A stretch of DNA of 64,000 nt from Euglena gracilis (lineage: Eukaryota; Euglenida; Euglenophyceae; Euglenales): positions 93,686,406 to 93,750,405 of the forward strand of contig CP154956.1 in the NCBI GenBank assembly GCA_039621445.1, read 5' to 3'. Positions 37,027 to 61,218 of this stretch are shown piece by piece (the first letter of the stretch is position 1; each line of letters begins with the position of its first letter). A program made the translations under genes and the position numbers. The notes under the pieces were generated by a model. That model worked only from the letters and a program-made list of their open reading frames with translations. It was not told the DNA's origin and searched no databases.

Positions 37027-40000
37027 TTGCAACACTTTGCAAACACTAGGAACTTGGAGCTTTTATAAAAATGTCTGTCTGGCTGGACACTCTGGAATGG
37101 TGGACCCCACCTTCCTTCTTCAAAAGCCTGCTGGCACAGTTATGGTTTGGGTAGGCTCAGATGTGGGTTCAATATCGATTTGGGGGTCTTTTGCCTAACC
37201 CATTCCCCACCTTTTCCTTCAATTGAGCTCTCTGGCGATGGAACACGCAGGTTGGTTAATGTGCCACCACCAGGGTCCGGGGGGCTGCACAGTAGTTCTT
37301 CACTGGCTTTTTCAGGCATCTCATCCAGCCCCCACCAGCATGCGAAATGTTGGATACTCCCCAAAAATTACCCCAGCAAACAATCCCCCCCAAATGATAC
37401 CCCCCCCCCTCCGTGTTGGGTGGTAGCTTTCAAAATAGACCCGCAAAACTGTCAAAATGCCTCAAAATAGGCAAAATTGATTTTTTTTTAATTTTTATAT
37501 ATTATCTCTTTTTTTCAATGTGTTTTAGTTGGCATTTTTGAGCCATTTTTGGTTTATGTCAAAGATGATCCATTTTATGCCAAAGATGCCTTTTCCCCCC
37601 ATTGCGAACGTCCTTTATTTTGGTGGAGAAACCTTTATCAGGCTGAAAATTCCGAAATTTCATTTTTGGGAAAAATCCCAAAAAGAAGCCCCCCTCCCCA
37701 ATCTTTCTCCCCATATGGATTTTTACCAACTGACCCAAAAGTCCACCCTGGGGGTCAGTGCCAGCAGCAGCGCCGGCAACAGTCAACAAAAAAGCAGCAA
37801 CAGCAAACTTTTCTTCTTGTGTGTTGTGAGCCAACTTCCATGTCAATGGATCGCTCAACCAGCAGTCTCTCCACCAGCGTGTCAACAAATGAGTGAATTG
37901 GCAGTCCCAAGCGTCCCTCCGCCCGCGTACCATGCGCGTCCACCGCCGACAACCTTCGCCGCTGACCTCCTGCCCGCCGCAGCGCTGATGGACTTGTCGG
38001 TGGCCGCCACCATGTCGCTTTGGGTGCGTTCTTCTCGGCCCACTCCACCTGAACGGACCCCCTATGAGACTGGTGAGTGAATGCCCTGTTTGATTGCGTA
38101 CGGGGTTGTTGAAAATGAATGATCTGGTTCCAAAGTCGTATTCTTTGCAGATGTAATGGATGATTCTTTGCTTCAGATGTAATGGATGAGGTTTACGGGT
38201 ACTGCTTCATCAAGGTGGCAGATTCATTAGCCCACTCATTCAGTCACCATTTTTCTCCTTTTGCGTGAGTTTCCATCATAATGTTTGATTCATTCCAGCT
38301 GGAAGTTACATCCCAAAGGCTGTGTTGCCATGTTGTTGCTGCGGTTGCTGCCTGCGACAGTGCGGAAACACGTCGTCGGTGGTCTTTCTCCGTTCTTTTT
38401 TCCCCCACCGCAGTTTTCGACGGTTGGAAATCGAGGAGCGTCCGATGCCGACGAGCAGCTCACCGGATGCGCCGGGGTGGCAGGCTGGGGCTGGGCGACG
38501 GCATCCACCACCGGCACCCGAGGCCGCGGTGGGCACTGCCGTTTGTGCCCTTTTGGGTTGCCAATCGGCGTGGGTTTGCTTTGAAACCGTCTCTATCCGA
38601 GACCATTGTCTGGTGCATCCTTGAAATTTGTTCTCCTGCCACCTCAGTTCAATCATCACCGAATTTTGCAGTATTGTTAGCCAGGGTCGCGACGGGCTTT
38701 TTTCCTGCCGGTAAGCCACCCTTTGGACGAGGGACTGAGTGGAATCCCTTTTTGGGTTTCATTTGGGGCCCAAAAAGGTGGTAGAAGGGGGTTGAATCCC
38801 CCCTTTCAGAGGGTATCTACTGGGACCGACTCCCCCCCTGGGAGATTCCCTGGGGGATTCTTCCTGGTTGGGGAAGGGGATGTTTTCTTCCTCAACGTGG
38901 TTTTAGGAAGGGATGACAGGCACAGAATGCATTTATATTTTACCCCTCCCCCATTTCCGTGTCTGGATGCTCAAGAATGTTTCCTTTTTTGCAATTTTTT
39001 TTATGTCAATGTGGGACCAGGGTTCGATATAAGGAGGGCGTACATGGTTTAGGTGGGGGGGAAAAGCCCCCCCTTCCCCCCCCCCCCCCCCCACCCCCCC
39101 CCCAAAAAAAAAAAAACCCCCCCCCCCCCCACCCCCCCCCCCCCCCCCCCACGCGCAGGGGGGGGTCCGGGCCCCCCCCCCCACCTGCAAGGGGGGTCTG
39201 GACCGACCCTGGGGGGGTACCCGGGACCCCCCCAAAAAGGGTCAATTTTTTCCTCCGGCGCTTTGCGCCGAATTTTTTTTTGCATTTTTGGCCAATTTTT
39301 GCCCAAAAAGTGCCCAAAATGGCACTTTTGGTCGTTTTGGGGGGTCAAAAATTTTCGGTCACCCTGACCGCGCCACTGTTTAGGTGGGGGGGGGTGTCCT
39401 CTCCACCCCCCCCCCCCCTCCTGGCCCGCAGGGGGGGGGGGCCGGACCACCCCCCCCTCCTCTCCTTATATCGAACCCTGTGTGGGACTGTCTATGCAGC
39501 ACACATTAACAGAAGCCAAGGAAAGGTTCCAGTTGAACGACTGTCAGTTTATTGCGGATATTTGGAGTTCGGTTGCAGTGAGTGTCTTCATGGGATCATG
39601 GTTTTCTCCAGTCCCGCCGTGCCATCGTTTTGACGGACGCGCTGTATCGTAGCCGTGCCCTTGCCAAATCCTTCCTCAGGCTATTGGGGTGGTTTGGGTG
39701 AATCACATGGCTCTCAAGTATCCAATAGGACGTCGAACTTTTTCGACTTCCTGTCGATGAGAGTCAGAAGCTTCAATGATTGAGGGCCAATTGCCAATTG
39801 CCGAACGAGGGGCACAGATGGAATTCCTAGCATACTTCCCTGGGTCTTTGATACAATGCACACATCCCTGTTTCCTTGGAGTCCCCTTTTTCTTTAAAGT
39901 AAGAGCGAAGCTTACCACAGGGGAAAAGGTGGGGGTCGGACCCGCCCCCCCCTCCCCCCCGCCCCTGAGTAGACCGTGAAAACCGCGAATTATCACCATG

Positions 40001-40597
40001 ACCCCGGCTCCGTTCCCAGATTTTTTTTTCTTCACTCACGAGCCACTGAATTTCTAGTTTCCGAATCACCGCCATATGACCCCTAACTCCCCGCCAGGCC
40101 CGAGTTATTCACCCGCGAAGGGTGAATAACTCGGGCTTATTGAAGAAAAAGCTTCTACAGTAGAGCAACGTTGAGTGGTATTAAATTTTCGATCGTGTTT
40201 CTGGAAAAGTGATAATTATGTTCTGATTTGAGCAAAGTGGAGCAACGGAGGAGACGTACAGAAGCAGGTCAGAGATAGACTTCAATCAACGGCAAAGTTT
40301 TACCAGTAATAATAATAATAATAATTATTATTAATTATTATTATTATTATTACGAGCCTTCAGCTGGGTCAAACCTCCGACCAAACATCGAATTCCTGCC
40401 GACGAGAGCCTTGAAGTTGCGCCGAAATGGCACCTAAATTTGGGGAGGAGGTCGACATTTGGGGGTTTCAATTTTTTTTTGTTGGGGTTCAAAGAAACCC
40501 AGCGCAATGGGATGCCCGCGACGCGTTCGTCGCCGCCGGTGGGGAGCTCACGAAGTACCACTTCCGGTACAGCAGCCCCGCCCCCGGGCGTCACTGA
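34498..40597 (+). CDS. Exons of one or two unidentified proteins; first exon encodes a signal peptide
   Basis: An ATG at 34498 opens MGPPAWLGPPLLLAIVLVAG followed by SAAQA, a textbook signal peptide with a hydrophobic core and small-residue cleavage site, so the product is probably secretory or membrane-targeted. Best downstream exons: 37983-38072 (donor CTG|GTGAGT), 38177-38214, 38299-38321 and 38414-38477. Their phases agree and they read MDLSVAATMSLWVRSSRP, then TPYETDVMDEVYGYCFIK, then LEVTSQRLFRRLEIEERPMP. A possible exon at 36229-36345 (Ala-rich, SLERAAAGLAAQG) starts 5 nt after a CTG. Exon 39533-39577 (LNDCQFIADIWSSVA, donor GTGAGT) and a terminal exon 40503-40597 (QWDARDAFVAAGGELTKYHF, stop TGA) follow. 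Whether all belong to one gene is not shown, and the links from 34.5 to 37.98 kb and from 38.48 to 40.5 kb are unresolved. The chain might even continue into the adenylate kinase downstream. No family recognised. Confidence 0.42.
35125..35422. mobile_element. MITE, 298 bp, CATACAAT family
   Basis: Left CATACAATCACTTAGTCAC as in the 25574 copy; right end AAATGTATG. Flanks TTTGGGAG and TTTTGGAG agree at 7 of 8 positions. Interior CAGTCACTC-type motifs shared with the 1269 element. Confidence 0.75.
36975..37027. repeat. TATATG/TG/TA microsatellite
   Basis: Mixed TATATATG, (TG)n and (TA)n runs. Confidence 0.9.
39018..39480. mobile_element. hAT-like MITE, 463 bp, 8-bp TSD TGTGGGAC
   Basis: Left CAGGGTTCGATATAAGGA, right TCCTTATATCGAACCCTG: perfect 18-bp inverted repeats. 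TGTGGGAC flanks at 39010-39017 and 39481-39488. Interior hairpin GGCGCTTTGCGCC. A close copy is at 56986-57408. Confidence 0.93.
40306..40352. repeat. TAA/TTA inverted trinucleotide run
   Basis: (AATAAT)n followed by (ATTATT)n, able to form a hairpin. Confidence 0.9.
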
Positions 40598-40754
40598 CCG
40601 ACGGGGTCCCGGGGGGGGGCAGCCACAAGCTTCCTTCCAGCCAGCCCAAAATTTTCCCAGCTTTTGAACTGGACACCCCCCCCCCCCTAGGGAAGAGACG
40701 ACCGGGATCCGCTGACCGGCGTGCTGCGGTGCTGCAGGCCGTGCAGTGTTCCCC

Positions 40755-41012
40755 ACGCATATGCACATTGGTTCAAACCTGGGGGGGTTCTTCCCCCCAC
40801 ATGTATAAAGAAAGCCCCTCCCATATGAATCCCCCCAGGGGGTTTGATTTCCCGCCCAAATGTAAACCCCCCCTCCCTGGCATAGGGTTCTCCAAGGGTG
40901 TCATTCAGGGCAACACGAAGCAATTTGGCTGAATGTTTCCATTTTTCACAAGAAATCATCCATTTTGGAAGAAGAAGAAAAGTATTTCTGTGGGAAACTT
41001 GGAGGTACAAAA
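40755..41012. repeat. Dispersed repeat, copy 1 of about 250 bp
   Basis: Starts near GGTTCAAACC and shares long, nearly identical stretches (GGTGTCATTCAGGGCAACAC, CAAGAAATCATCCATTTTGG) with 47392-47632. Noncoding. Confidence 0.8.
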
Positions 41013-41365
41013 CGAGTCAGTGCCACAACCAAACATATCATATGCAGAAGAGAGTCTTCGTTCTTTCATCACGCGCGTCCCTGTTCTTTGGGCTGAACCG
41101 GACTCGCTGAAACCTATGGGTGGGGGGTCCTGGTGTGTGGGGGGGTCTGCCCCCCCCCCAACAGCCTTTCCTGTTTTCCGGGGCACTGGTTTTCGGTCAA
41201 TGATTTGCACAGGGAAGCTTTCCCGCATAGCTGGCACTTCGTTTAAAACGAAGTCAAATAAAAAACACGTTTTTTTAATAAAAAATAAAAAACACGTTTT
41301 TTTTAATAAAAAACAAAAAAAACGTTTTTTTTTGGTGGGGAACAAAAAAAACAAAAAAACGCCAG

Positions 41366-44300
41366 CTATGCTTTCCCGGTGCAGTGCTGAGGTGGGCCGC
41401 ACCCGGCCTTCTCGCACAGCCCTGCCCGCCAGGCGTTTCGGTGTCCAAGGCCGAGGACACTGGCCCCATCGCCGCCATCCCGGGCCCCAGGTTTCGCATC
41501 CAGCTGCTCTTGCTCGGGAAGCCCTCCTCCGGCAAAGGAACCATTGAACAGGATCGCCGGCTGGGCAACTGCCAAGTGCTGCAAAACAAGTATTGGGTGT
41601 TCACAACAATGTAATATTGGTTGTTCGCTTCCTGCGTGACATTAATGTTTACATCTGCTGCACATTTCGGACCTGTACCAGCTGACTTGTCTTGTTGGAA
41701 AGCCCGGACCCACTCCTGGGCCGAAGGTGTAAGTATGGGGTTTGGTGAAGCGCCGAGATTTCTTTGGGATATCCCCTTAGACAGCCCAATGAATTAGGTC
41801 CCGGCACGGTCCCTCGGGGGGGGGGGGGGGCGCCAGGCCGGGTGGGTGGGGGAGCCCCCCTCCCCCTGGTCTTACCAAAATCCTGCACCCCCCGTCCGAG
41901 AAAGTTGTCTCCTCGGACTGTATCGGTGGATTCATCTGTAAGGCAACCTCCCTCACCATATGCAACCCACCCAACCTTGGCACAAAATTAACCCCTTTTG
42001 TTTGCAGCTGCGTGCGGTCCTGCGCCCGCCCCGCTGTTGTCGCAGTGCTACAGCGCCGTCCATGTCTGTGTCGGGGACCTCCTCCGGGCCGAGGTCCGGG
42101 CCGGCACACCCTGGGACCCCCGCCTCTCGTCCCGTCATCGTTTGCCGATTTTGCCCGATGCCTTTGCTTCCCGAACGGCGCCCCAGCCACTGTCACTGGG
42201 GAAGTCGGCCAAGGAGTTGATGCGCCGCGGAGATCTGCGCCCAGGCGTGGACCTCGGATGGCTGTGTGACACTGGCCCATACCTGCTTGAGTGGGGGTTG
42301 AACAAACTTTTTGAAAACCAATGTACAAATCTCAGCATTCATGAACGTCATTTTTTTGTGTCTGGAGCAGGTTCAAATGTCTCGAGCATTTCAAACCTTC
42401 TGCCCTTTCCCCAAGGGGAGATTGGCATGCCTGAGAGCCTCTGGTTTTCCAGCCCGAAAATCCCCAGTGCGGGCCATGTTCCGTGGGTGGTCATTTTATA
42501 CGGTGTGATGGTCTTGGGAAACGGATTTGGTCAAATGCAAAGCGTCATCCACTCTTTGGGACAAGATGAGATTGAATTCAAGAAACACAAACTCCCGTCA
42601 CAGGGCAAAATCCAAGCCGTGCTTTCCTTCTCACTGTTTGTCGGTTGGATCAGGAGAGCATGTTTAGGAGTAGCCCTACCCCCCCCCTGCCAGCTCGTTG
42701 GCCCGTGCTGTGGAGTTGTTTGCCTCCCCCCCCCCCTCCAATTGGGCCCTCATCTGCTGAAGTCAACGGTGCCCCCGCTTTTTAAGCCTTTAACTGGGCA
42801 TTCCCCCCCAATGTCGTTGCAGTCAACATGCCCCCCCCCCCCCATTTGGGCCAACATGGCCTGGGCCAACGAGCCGGGGGGAGCCGGGGCTCCCCGCATT
42901 GCAGTGTGACTTGACAGGAGGTCATGCGTGACTTGACAGGAGGTCATGCGTGACTTGACAGGAGGTCATGCATATAGTGCATGACCTGGTGTGTGACCTG
43001 TGTGACCTGGTGCCTGGGCCTGGCTCTTCCCCACCTCGCTGGTGCTGGAGCTTGTGAAGAAACGGATCGCCAAGCCGGACTGTGTGCTCAACGGCTGGAT
43101 CCTAGATGGCTTTCCCCGCATCCAGGCTGGTTCCCTGCTCCGTCACCAAGAAGCCCAAACAAAGTACAAAGTCTGTTATTTGGTCCGCGTTACTTCGCAG
43201 GTGTGAAACGGGGAGGAACTGGGCATTTGGCGCTGTGAAACTGGGTGGGCGAGGTGGTTTTGATATTTTTGGAGCTCACAACACGTTAAATGCACTGCGG
43301 CCTCAACGCAATTTTCAACGTAATTCGACGTTGCGCTCCAGGGGGGGGTGTTTTTTTTTCAACTTTCCAAAGAAATTAGGTGGTGGCACACTTGCCGCCG
43401 ATCCCCCCCAGGCACGTTTTGGTGGGGGCCTCTGTTACCGAATTTGTTCCGAAATGGTTTTTTTGTGCCTGCCAGTTTTTTCCCCAGCAGTCCCCCCCCC
43501 CAAATTGGTGATGGCTTGGCTTAGTCGGGTGCCTGCCCCTCGGGGGGGGGGTGCTAGGGGCAGGAACCCCATAGCACCCGATCCTACCCCCCCCCCCGGG
43601 GGGGGGTAGGGTTTTGGGGGGCGCCTGCCCATAGCAGGCACCCCCCCTCCGACCCCGGCGCCAAAGGCGCCGGGGTCTCGAAAAGGGCCACTTTCAATGA
43701 AGATTTTCTGGGTCCCCCCGGACCCCTATCCCCCCCCTGGGGGGGTGTGCCTGCTAGGGGCAGGCACCCTATAGCACCCACCCACCCCCCTCCCCCCCGG
43801 TCGGTAAGCACAAGCATGACCCCAATCCACCGCTGATGGGCTGCTATTTTGAGCCAAACCAAAATGACTCCCAGAATGTGACCGACATCACCCCCCCCCC
43901 TCCCGATGCCCAGGGGTTTGCTGCCCCTACCTGGTGGGGCCCTCCTGCAGGCAACGAGGAGCAGGCGGTGGCCCTCCGGGAGGCGGGTGTCATCCCGGAC
44001 GGCGTCGTGACGCTGGACCGGCCAGACGACCTCGTCCGCGAGTTCTGCTTCGGGCGACAGGGGCCTGTCCCACTCGCGACTTCTTTGGCCCATGGGATGC
44101 ACAGTTTTCTGTGCCAGAAGCTCCCGCCTCCCTTCCTCATCGGGGTCGGCGGCCGCCACTGTGCCTGCTTTCACGGTGTCTGCGTTGTTGCACATGTTTT
44201 TTTCCCATGATATTTGGAGTGCCTGAACCCGGCTGCACCAAGCCAAGGAAGATCACCAGAACTCTGTGAGGTAACTGATGATTCAGAATGGGTGCCACAC

Positions 44301-46203
44301 GTGTTGAGGGGCGTCCCCGACCACGCTGCACTGACGGCGCCACGGGCATCATTTACCACCCCCGCTTCAACCCGCCTCCCGCGGAGGTACACAACCAGGG
44401 GCTGTTCTGGAGCCCAAGGGGGGAGGAGAGTTGGGGCCGAGGAGAGTCCACCCGTCCAGCTCGGGTATGAAGTGGGCGTTGGTCTTGCACACGGGGGGGG
44501 GGGGGGGAAGGGGGACCCCCCCCCCGGGGGGGAAGGGGTCCAGAAGGAAGTGAATCGGTAATGGGGAGGTCACTGGGGGGGGGTTATGTCTAGAAACCGT
44601 GTTTTAGGTGCTGAAGTAGGAATCACTGAACCCAGAAGTTTGGGTGAAAAATGCCAACCCGCTGGATTTGGGCTTTTTTTGCCTGTTTCGTGGTACCTGC
44701 CGGGTCCAGCTGCAAGCCCCCCCCCCCCCACCCCATGGGCCCCTTGCTTGGGACCTGGGGGATCTGGGCCCTGGAACCCAAATAGACATCTCTGGCACTT
44801 TGGAACGGGGAAGAAAAATTTTTTGGTATACCTCCTCCCCTTGTCTAAGCACCACCTGGTCTAAGCACCCCCTCCCGTTTTACCCATCTTTTTTTTAAGG
44901 TCATCTTCTCGGGGAGATTTATGTCGTGTGCATTTTTAGAAGAGATTTCTCAAAAAGAGAAGGTTTCTCAATTTCTCGAAATCTTCAAGACTTCTGAAGC
45001 CTGATTTGAAGAAATATTCTTGATTTTTGCCTCCAAATACCTGTAAGTTCAACAGCAGGCTACCAAAACTGCAAAACAAGGGGAATTTTTCCGTTCGACG
45101 CAAAGTGCCGGATTTTTTGGGGGACAAATTTTCCTCCCTTATCTAAGCCCCCCCCCCCCCTGTTCTTACCCATCTTTTCCGGTGCTTAGACGGGGGAAGG
45201 TATGGTTTGGGCGATTTTTCAAAAAAGTGTTTAAAAACACGATACTCGACTTTTTTTTTAAGTCCCCAAAATTTTTGCGCAAGAAAATCTTTTGCATGGG
45301 GGGAGGCAATCCCCCCCTGCCCACTTAATACCCTACTGAATTCAACTGGGCCCAGCCGGGAATTCTCTGGGAAGTGGACAAAGGTTATGAAAATTATCAT
45401 TTGAGAACGTATTGGGGGGGAAGGATTTTCCCTCAAAATTTTGGTCGGAAGTTTCGACAGGCTTTTTTCATTCCGGGTTCCCTGCAGCCAATGGGAGCCC
45501 CCCCCTCCGAGAGACCCGGCCCCATTTTTTTTTTGATCCCCCGCCAACTGAGGTCGATCTTTCGGACAACGCCTGCCCGCGACCGGCTGCTGTGGCGGCT
45601 GGATGACACCCCGGAGACCGTGGAGCGCCGGCTGGCGCAGTTCCACGCGGCCAGCGACGCGACAGTGCGGCAGTTCGACGGCATCTGTCGGGGCCTCCGA
45701 TCACATCCCATCTCCCGAGACGCACGGGAGGAGGGGACGGGTTGCACTTGGCAACGTGTTCTGGCCTGTTTTCCTGAGTTTTCTTGTGGACAAGAAAGTC
45801 CCCAAGCTGGTATTAGTAGTTGAATTCCAGTTTCACCGTAAATGATGAATATCCCAGGAATGATGTCTGTCTTATTCCTTCCTTTTATTGTCAAGTCAGA
45901 ATAAGACACATTTATCAATTCAATTTTCCCCGTCCAAAGGTGCACAAATGATAAATTCAGTTGCACAACTTGCACAAAATGAAACTCGCAGCCCCTGCGC
46001 TGTCCCCGCAAAACGTTCGACTCCGCCCGGAACGACTTGGAGGTCTTCCGGGAGGTGGCCCATTTCGTCAACACACTCCCTGGCCGTGTCGCTGTCGGAG
46101 CTGACGCCAGCCCGCCATTCCGGGTGCTGGAGAGTTGGGGCCCCGATGTGCCAGTCATGCCCAGTGTGGACTCCGATCCCGCGGATTGTGCCATGCTTTG
46201 GAG
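41366..46203 (+). CDS. Adenylate kinase (nucleoside monophosphate kinase) domain, 7 exons; N-terminal part of a probable ADK-Nudix fusion
   Basis: Catalyses AMP + ATP to 2 ADP. Exons: about 41366-41545, 42028-42238, 43028-43119 (or from 43022), 43953-44056, 44323-44392, 45581-about 45666, about 46009-46203. In order they give the P-loop GKPSSGKGTI; the NMP-binding segment VHVCVGDLLRAEVRAGT; LGKSAKELMRRGDL; LVLELVKKRIAKPDCVLNGW with the hallmark ILDGFPR; NEEQAVALREAGVIPDGVV; the GRR arginines and LID segment TGIIYHPRFNPPPAEVH; and the arginine/DD motif LLWRLDDTPETVERRL. The C-terminal strand resembles VAVGADASPPFRVLES. The LID form resembles plant plastid-type adenylate kinases rather than zinc-LID enzymes (no Cys4). 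Most internal introns obey the CAG/CTG rule. An extra 28 or so residues follow AGT in exon 2, either an insertion or an unrecognised short intron. The start is uncertain: the kinase frame is open from 41366, and an ATG at 41368 is in another frame. The last exon ends phase 2 at a GTCAGT donor that fits the Nudix exon at 47066. Confidence 0.93.
41546..42027 (+). other. Nonconventional intron, ADK exon 1/2
   Basis: Begins GAA-CAG and ends CTG-CGCCC; no GT or AG. CAGGATCGC at the 5' end can pair with GCGGTCCTG at the 3' end (9 bp with one G-U). Splicing gives GKGTIAPLLSQCYSAVHVCV before GDLLR, matching adenylate kinase length and sequence. Confidence 0.85.
42239..43027 (+). other. Nonconventional intron, ADK exon 2/3
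   Basis: Begins GCC-CAG. Two CTG triplets 6 nt apart allow an end at 43021 or 43027; both keep frame, and the second gives GDLLPTSLVLELVKKRI, closest to the family. No AG lies just before the exon. Three 22-bp tandem repeats (42905-42970) sit near the 3' end. Confidence 0.8.
42905..42970. repeat. Three 22-bp tandem repeats beside a nonconventional 3' splice site
   Basis: TGACTTGACAGGAGGTCATG repeated three times inside intron 42239-43027. Confidence 0.9.
43120..43952 (+). other. Nonconventional intron, ADK exon 3/4
   Basis: Begins ATC-CAG and ends CTG-CAGGC. Joins DGFPR to NEEQAVALREAG, the usual spacing. A GT-AG alternative 10 nt downstream at the donor and 2 nt upstream at the acceptor is also in frame but adds four residues in the conserved DGFPR loop. 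Confidence 0.7.
44057..44322 (+). other. Nonconventional intron with variant triplets, ADK exon 4/5
   Basis: Here +4 to +6 is GGG and -8 to -6 is CCC, still complementary. The join restores CFGRRCTDGATGIIYH, including both arginines of the family's GRR motif, which other joins do not. Confidence 0.7.
44393..45580 (+). other. Nonconventional intron, ADK exon 5/6
   Basis: Begins AAC-CAG and ends CTG-CCCGC. The join gives NPPPAEVHDRLLWRLDDTPE, aligning without gaps to plant-type adenylate kinases. An ordinary donor (GAG|GTACAC) lies 6 nt upstream but its acceptor would put the next exon out of frame. Confidence 0.8.
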
Positions 46204-47065
46204 GTCAGTCTCTCTCTTCTGAATCCCCCCCCCCTCTCTGTGTGTGTCTGTATGTGTGCTGTGTGTGATGCACACAGCAAACATGCACGCCCGTGTGTGA
46301 GCACTCATGTACGTTGGAGCTCTGGTGGGGCATTTTTTGTTTGTGTTTGTCATCTGAAGCTTCCGTCGCACCCCTCCAAAATGCCCAAGGTCTGCCCAAA
46401 ATGCATTTGCAGCTGACCTGAGAATCGCGAATTTTGGCTTGCACCTTTGATATAGCACCAACAATGTCAGTGAGTGCAGCCAATGATGATGTTTTTTTTG
46501 CCCGTTTGTATGTTGGTCGCGGGGCTGAAGTGGTCCATATCCCCCCTCCCTGTGCATTGCTGAACAGCAAGGGGGGGAGAACGCAAATGCGTTTTTTTTT
46601 TTGCGTTTTTGTGTGTTTTTTTTGATTTTGGCAAAACTTGTGGTTTTATTTGCTTTTTTTTCCTGGCGATTTTTGGATTTTTGCTGGAAAATTTTTTTTT
46701 GAGTATGAAAAATTCCTCTTTCTGCCCCAATTTCCCCTGAGACCAAAAAATCTGTCATTTTTTTGTCGTTTTTGCATTTTTTTGGTCCACAAAAATGTTT
46801 TTTTTTTATGCAAATGGAAAATTGACCCTGGCGGAGCTAAAATTTTTGTGAGTCCTCTCCAGTGGAAAAGTGCGCATCCCAGGGGAGGAGCTCCTAAAGT
46901 ATTTTACATTTGCCTTTTGTTTTTTGTTTTTTTTTGTGTTTTTTTGCGTCGCTCTTTTCGAGGTGCCATGTTGCGTCCCTTGTGACCAGGACCCCCGAAC
47001 ACCCCATCGGTCTTGGGGTACATCCCCCTCCCCCCAGGCTTCCCGTCCACCCCTTCCCTCTTGAG
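46204..47065 (+). other. Conventional intron linking adenylate kinase to the DUF4743-Nudix part
   Basis: Donor AG|GTCAGT (phase 2) and acceptor CCTCTTGAG|G after a pyrimidine tract. The joined protein reads ADCAMLWRATLPSTADEPQE. This junction is the evidence for a fusion. No stop precedes it in the kinase frame and no clear initiator Met precedes the Nudix part. An alternative is two adjacent genes. Confidence 0.62.
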
Positions 47066-61029
<13,964 letters not shown>

Positions 61030-61152
61030 CGGCGGCGGTGGATGTGCGTGTGCCTGTCCGAGGTGCCACACATGCACACACGCGCATGCGCACACACGCA
61101 CACGCACACGCACACGCACACGCACACGCACACGCACACGCACACGCACACG

Positions 61153-61218
<66 letters not shown>

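Noticed and set aside
45433-46758. 441-codon ORF on the minus strand
   Set aside because: Antisense of the GC-rich adenylate kinase exons and their intron; no family features, while the plus strand has clear kinase motifs.
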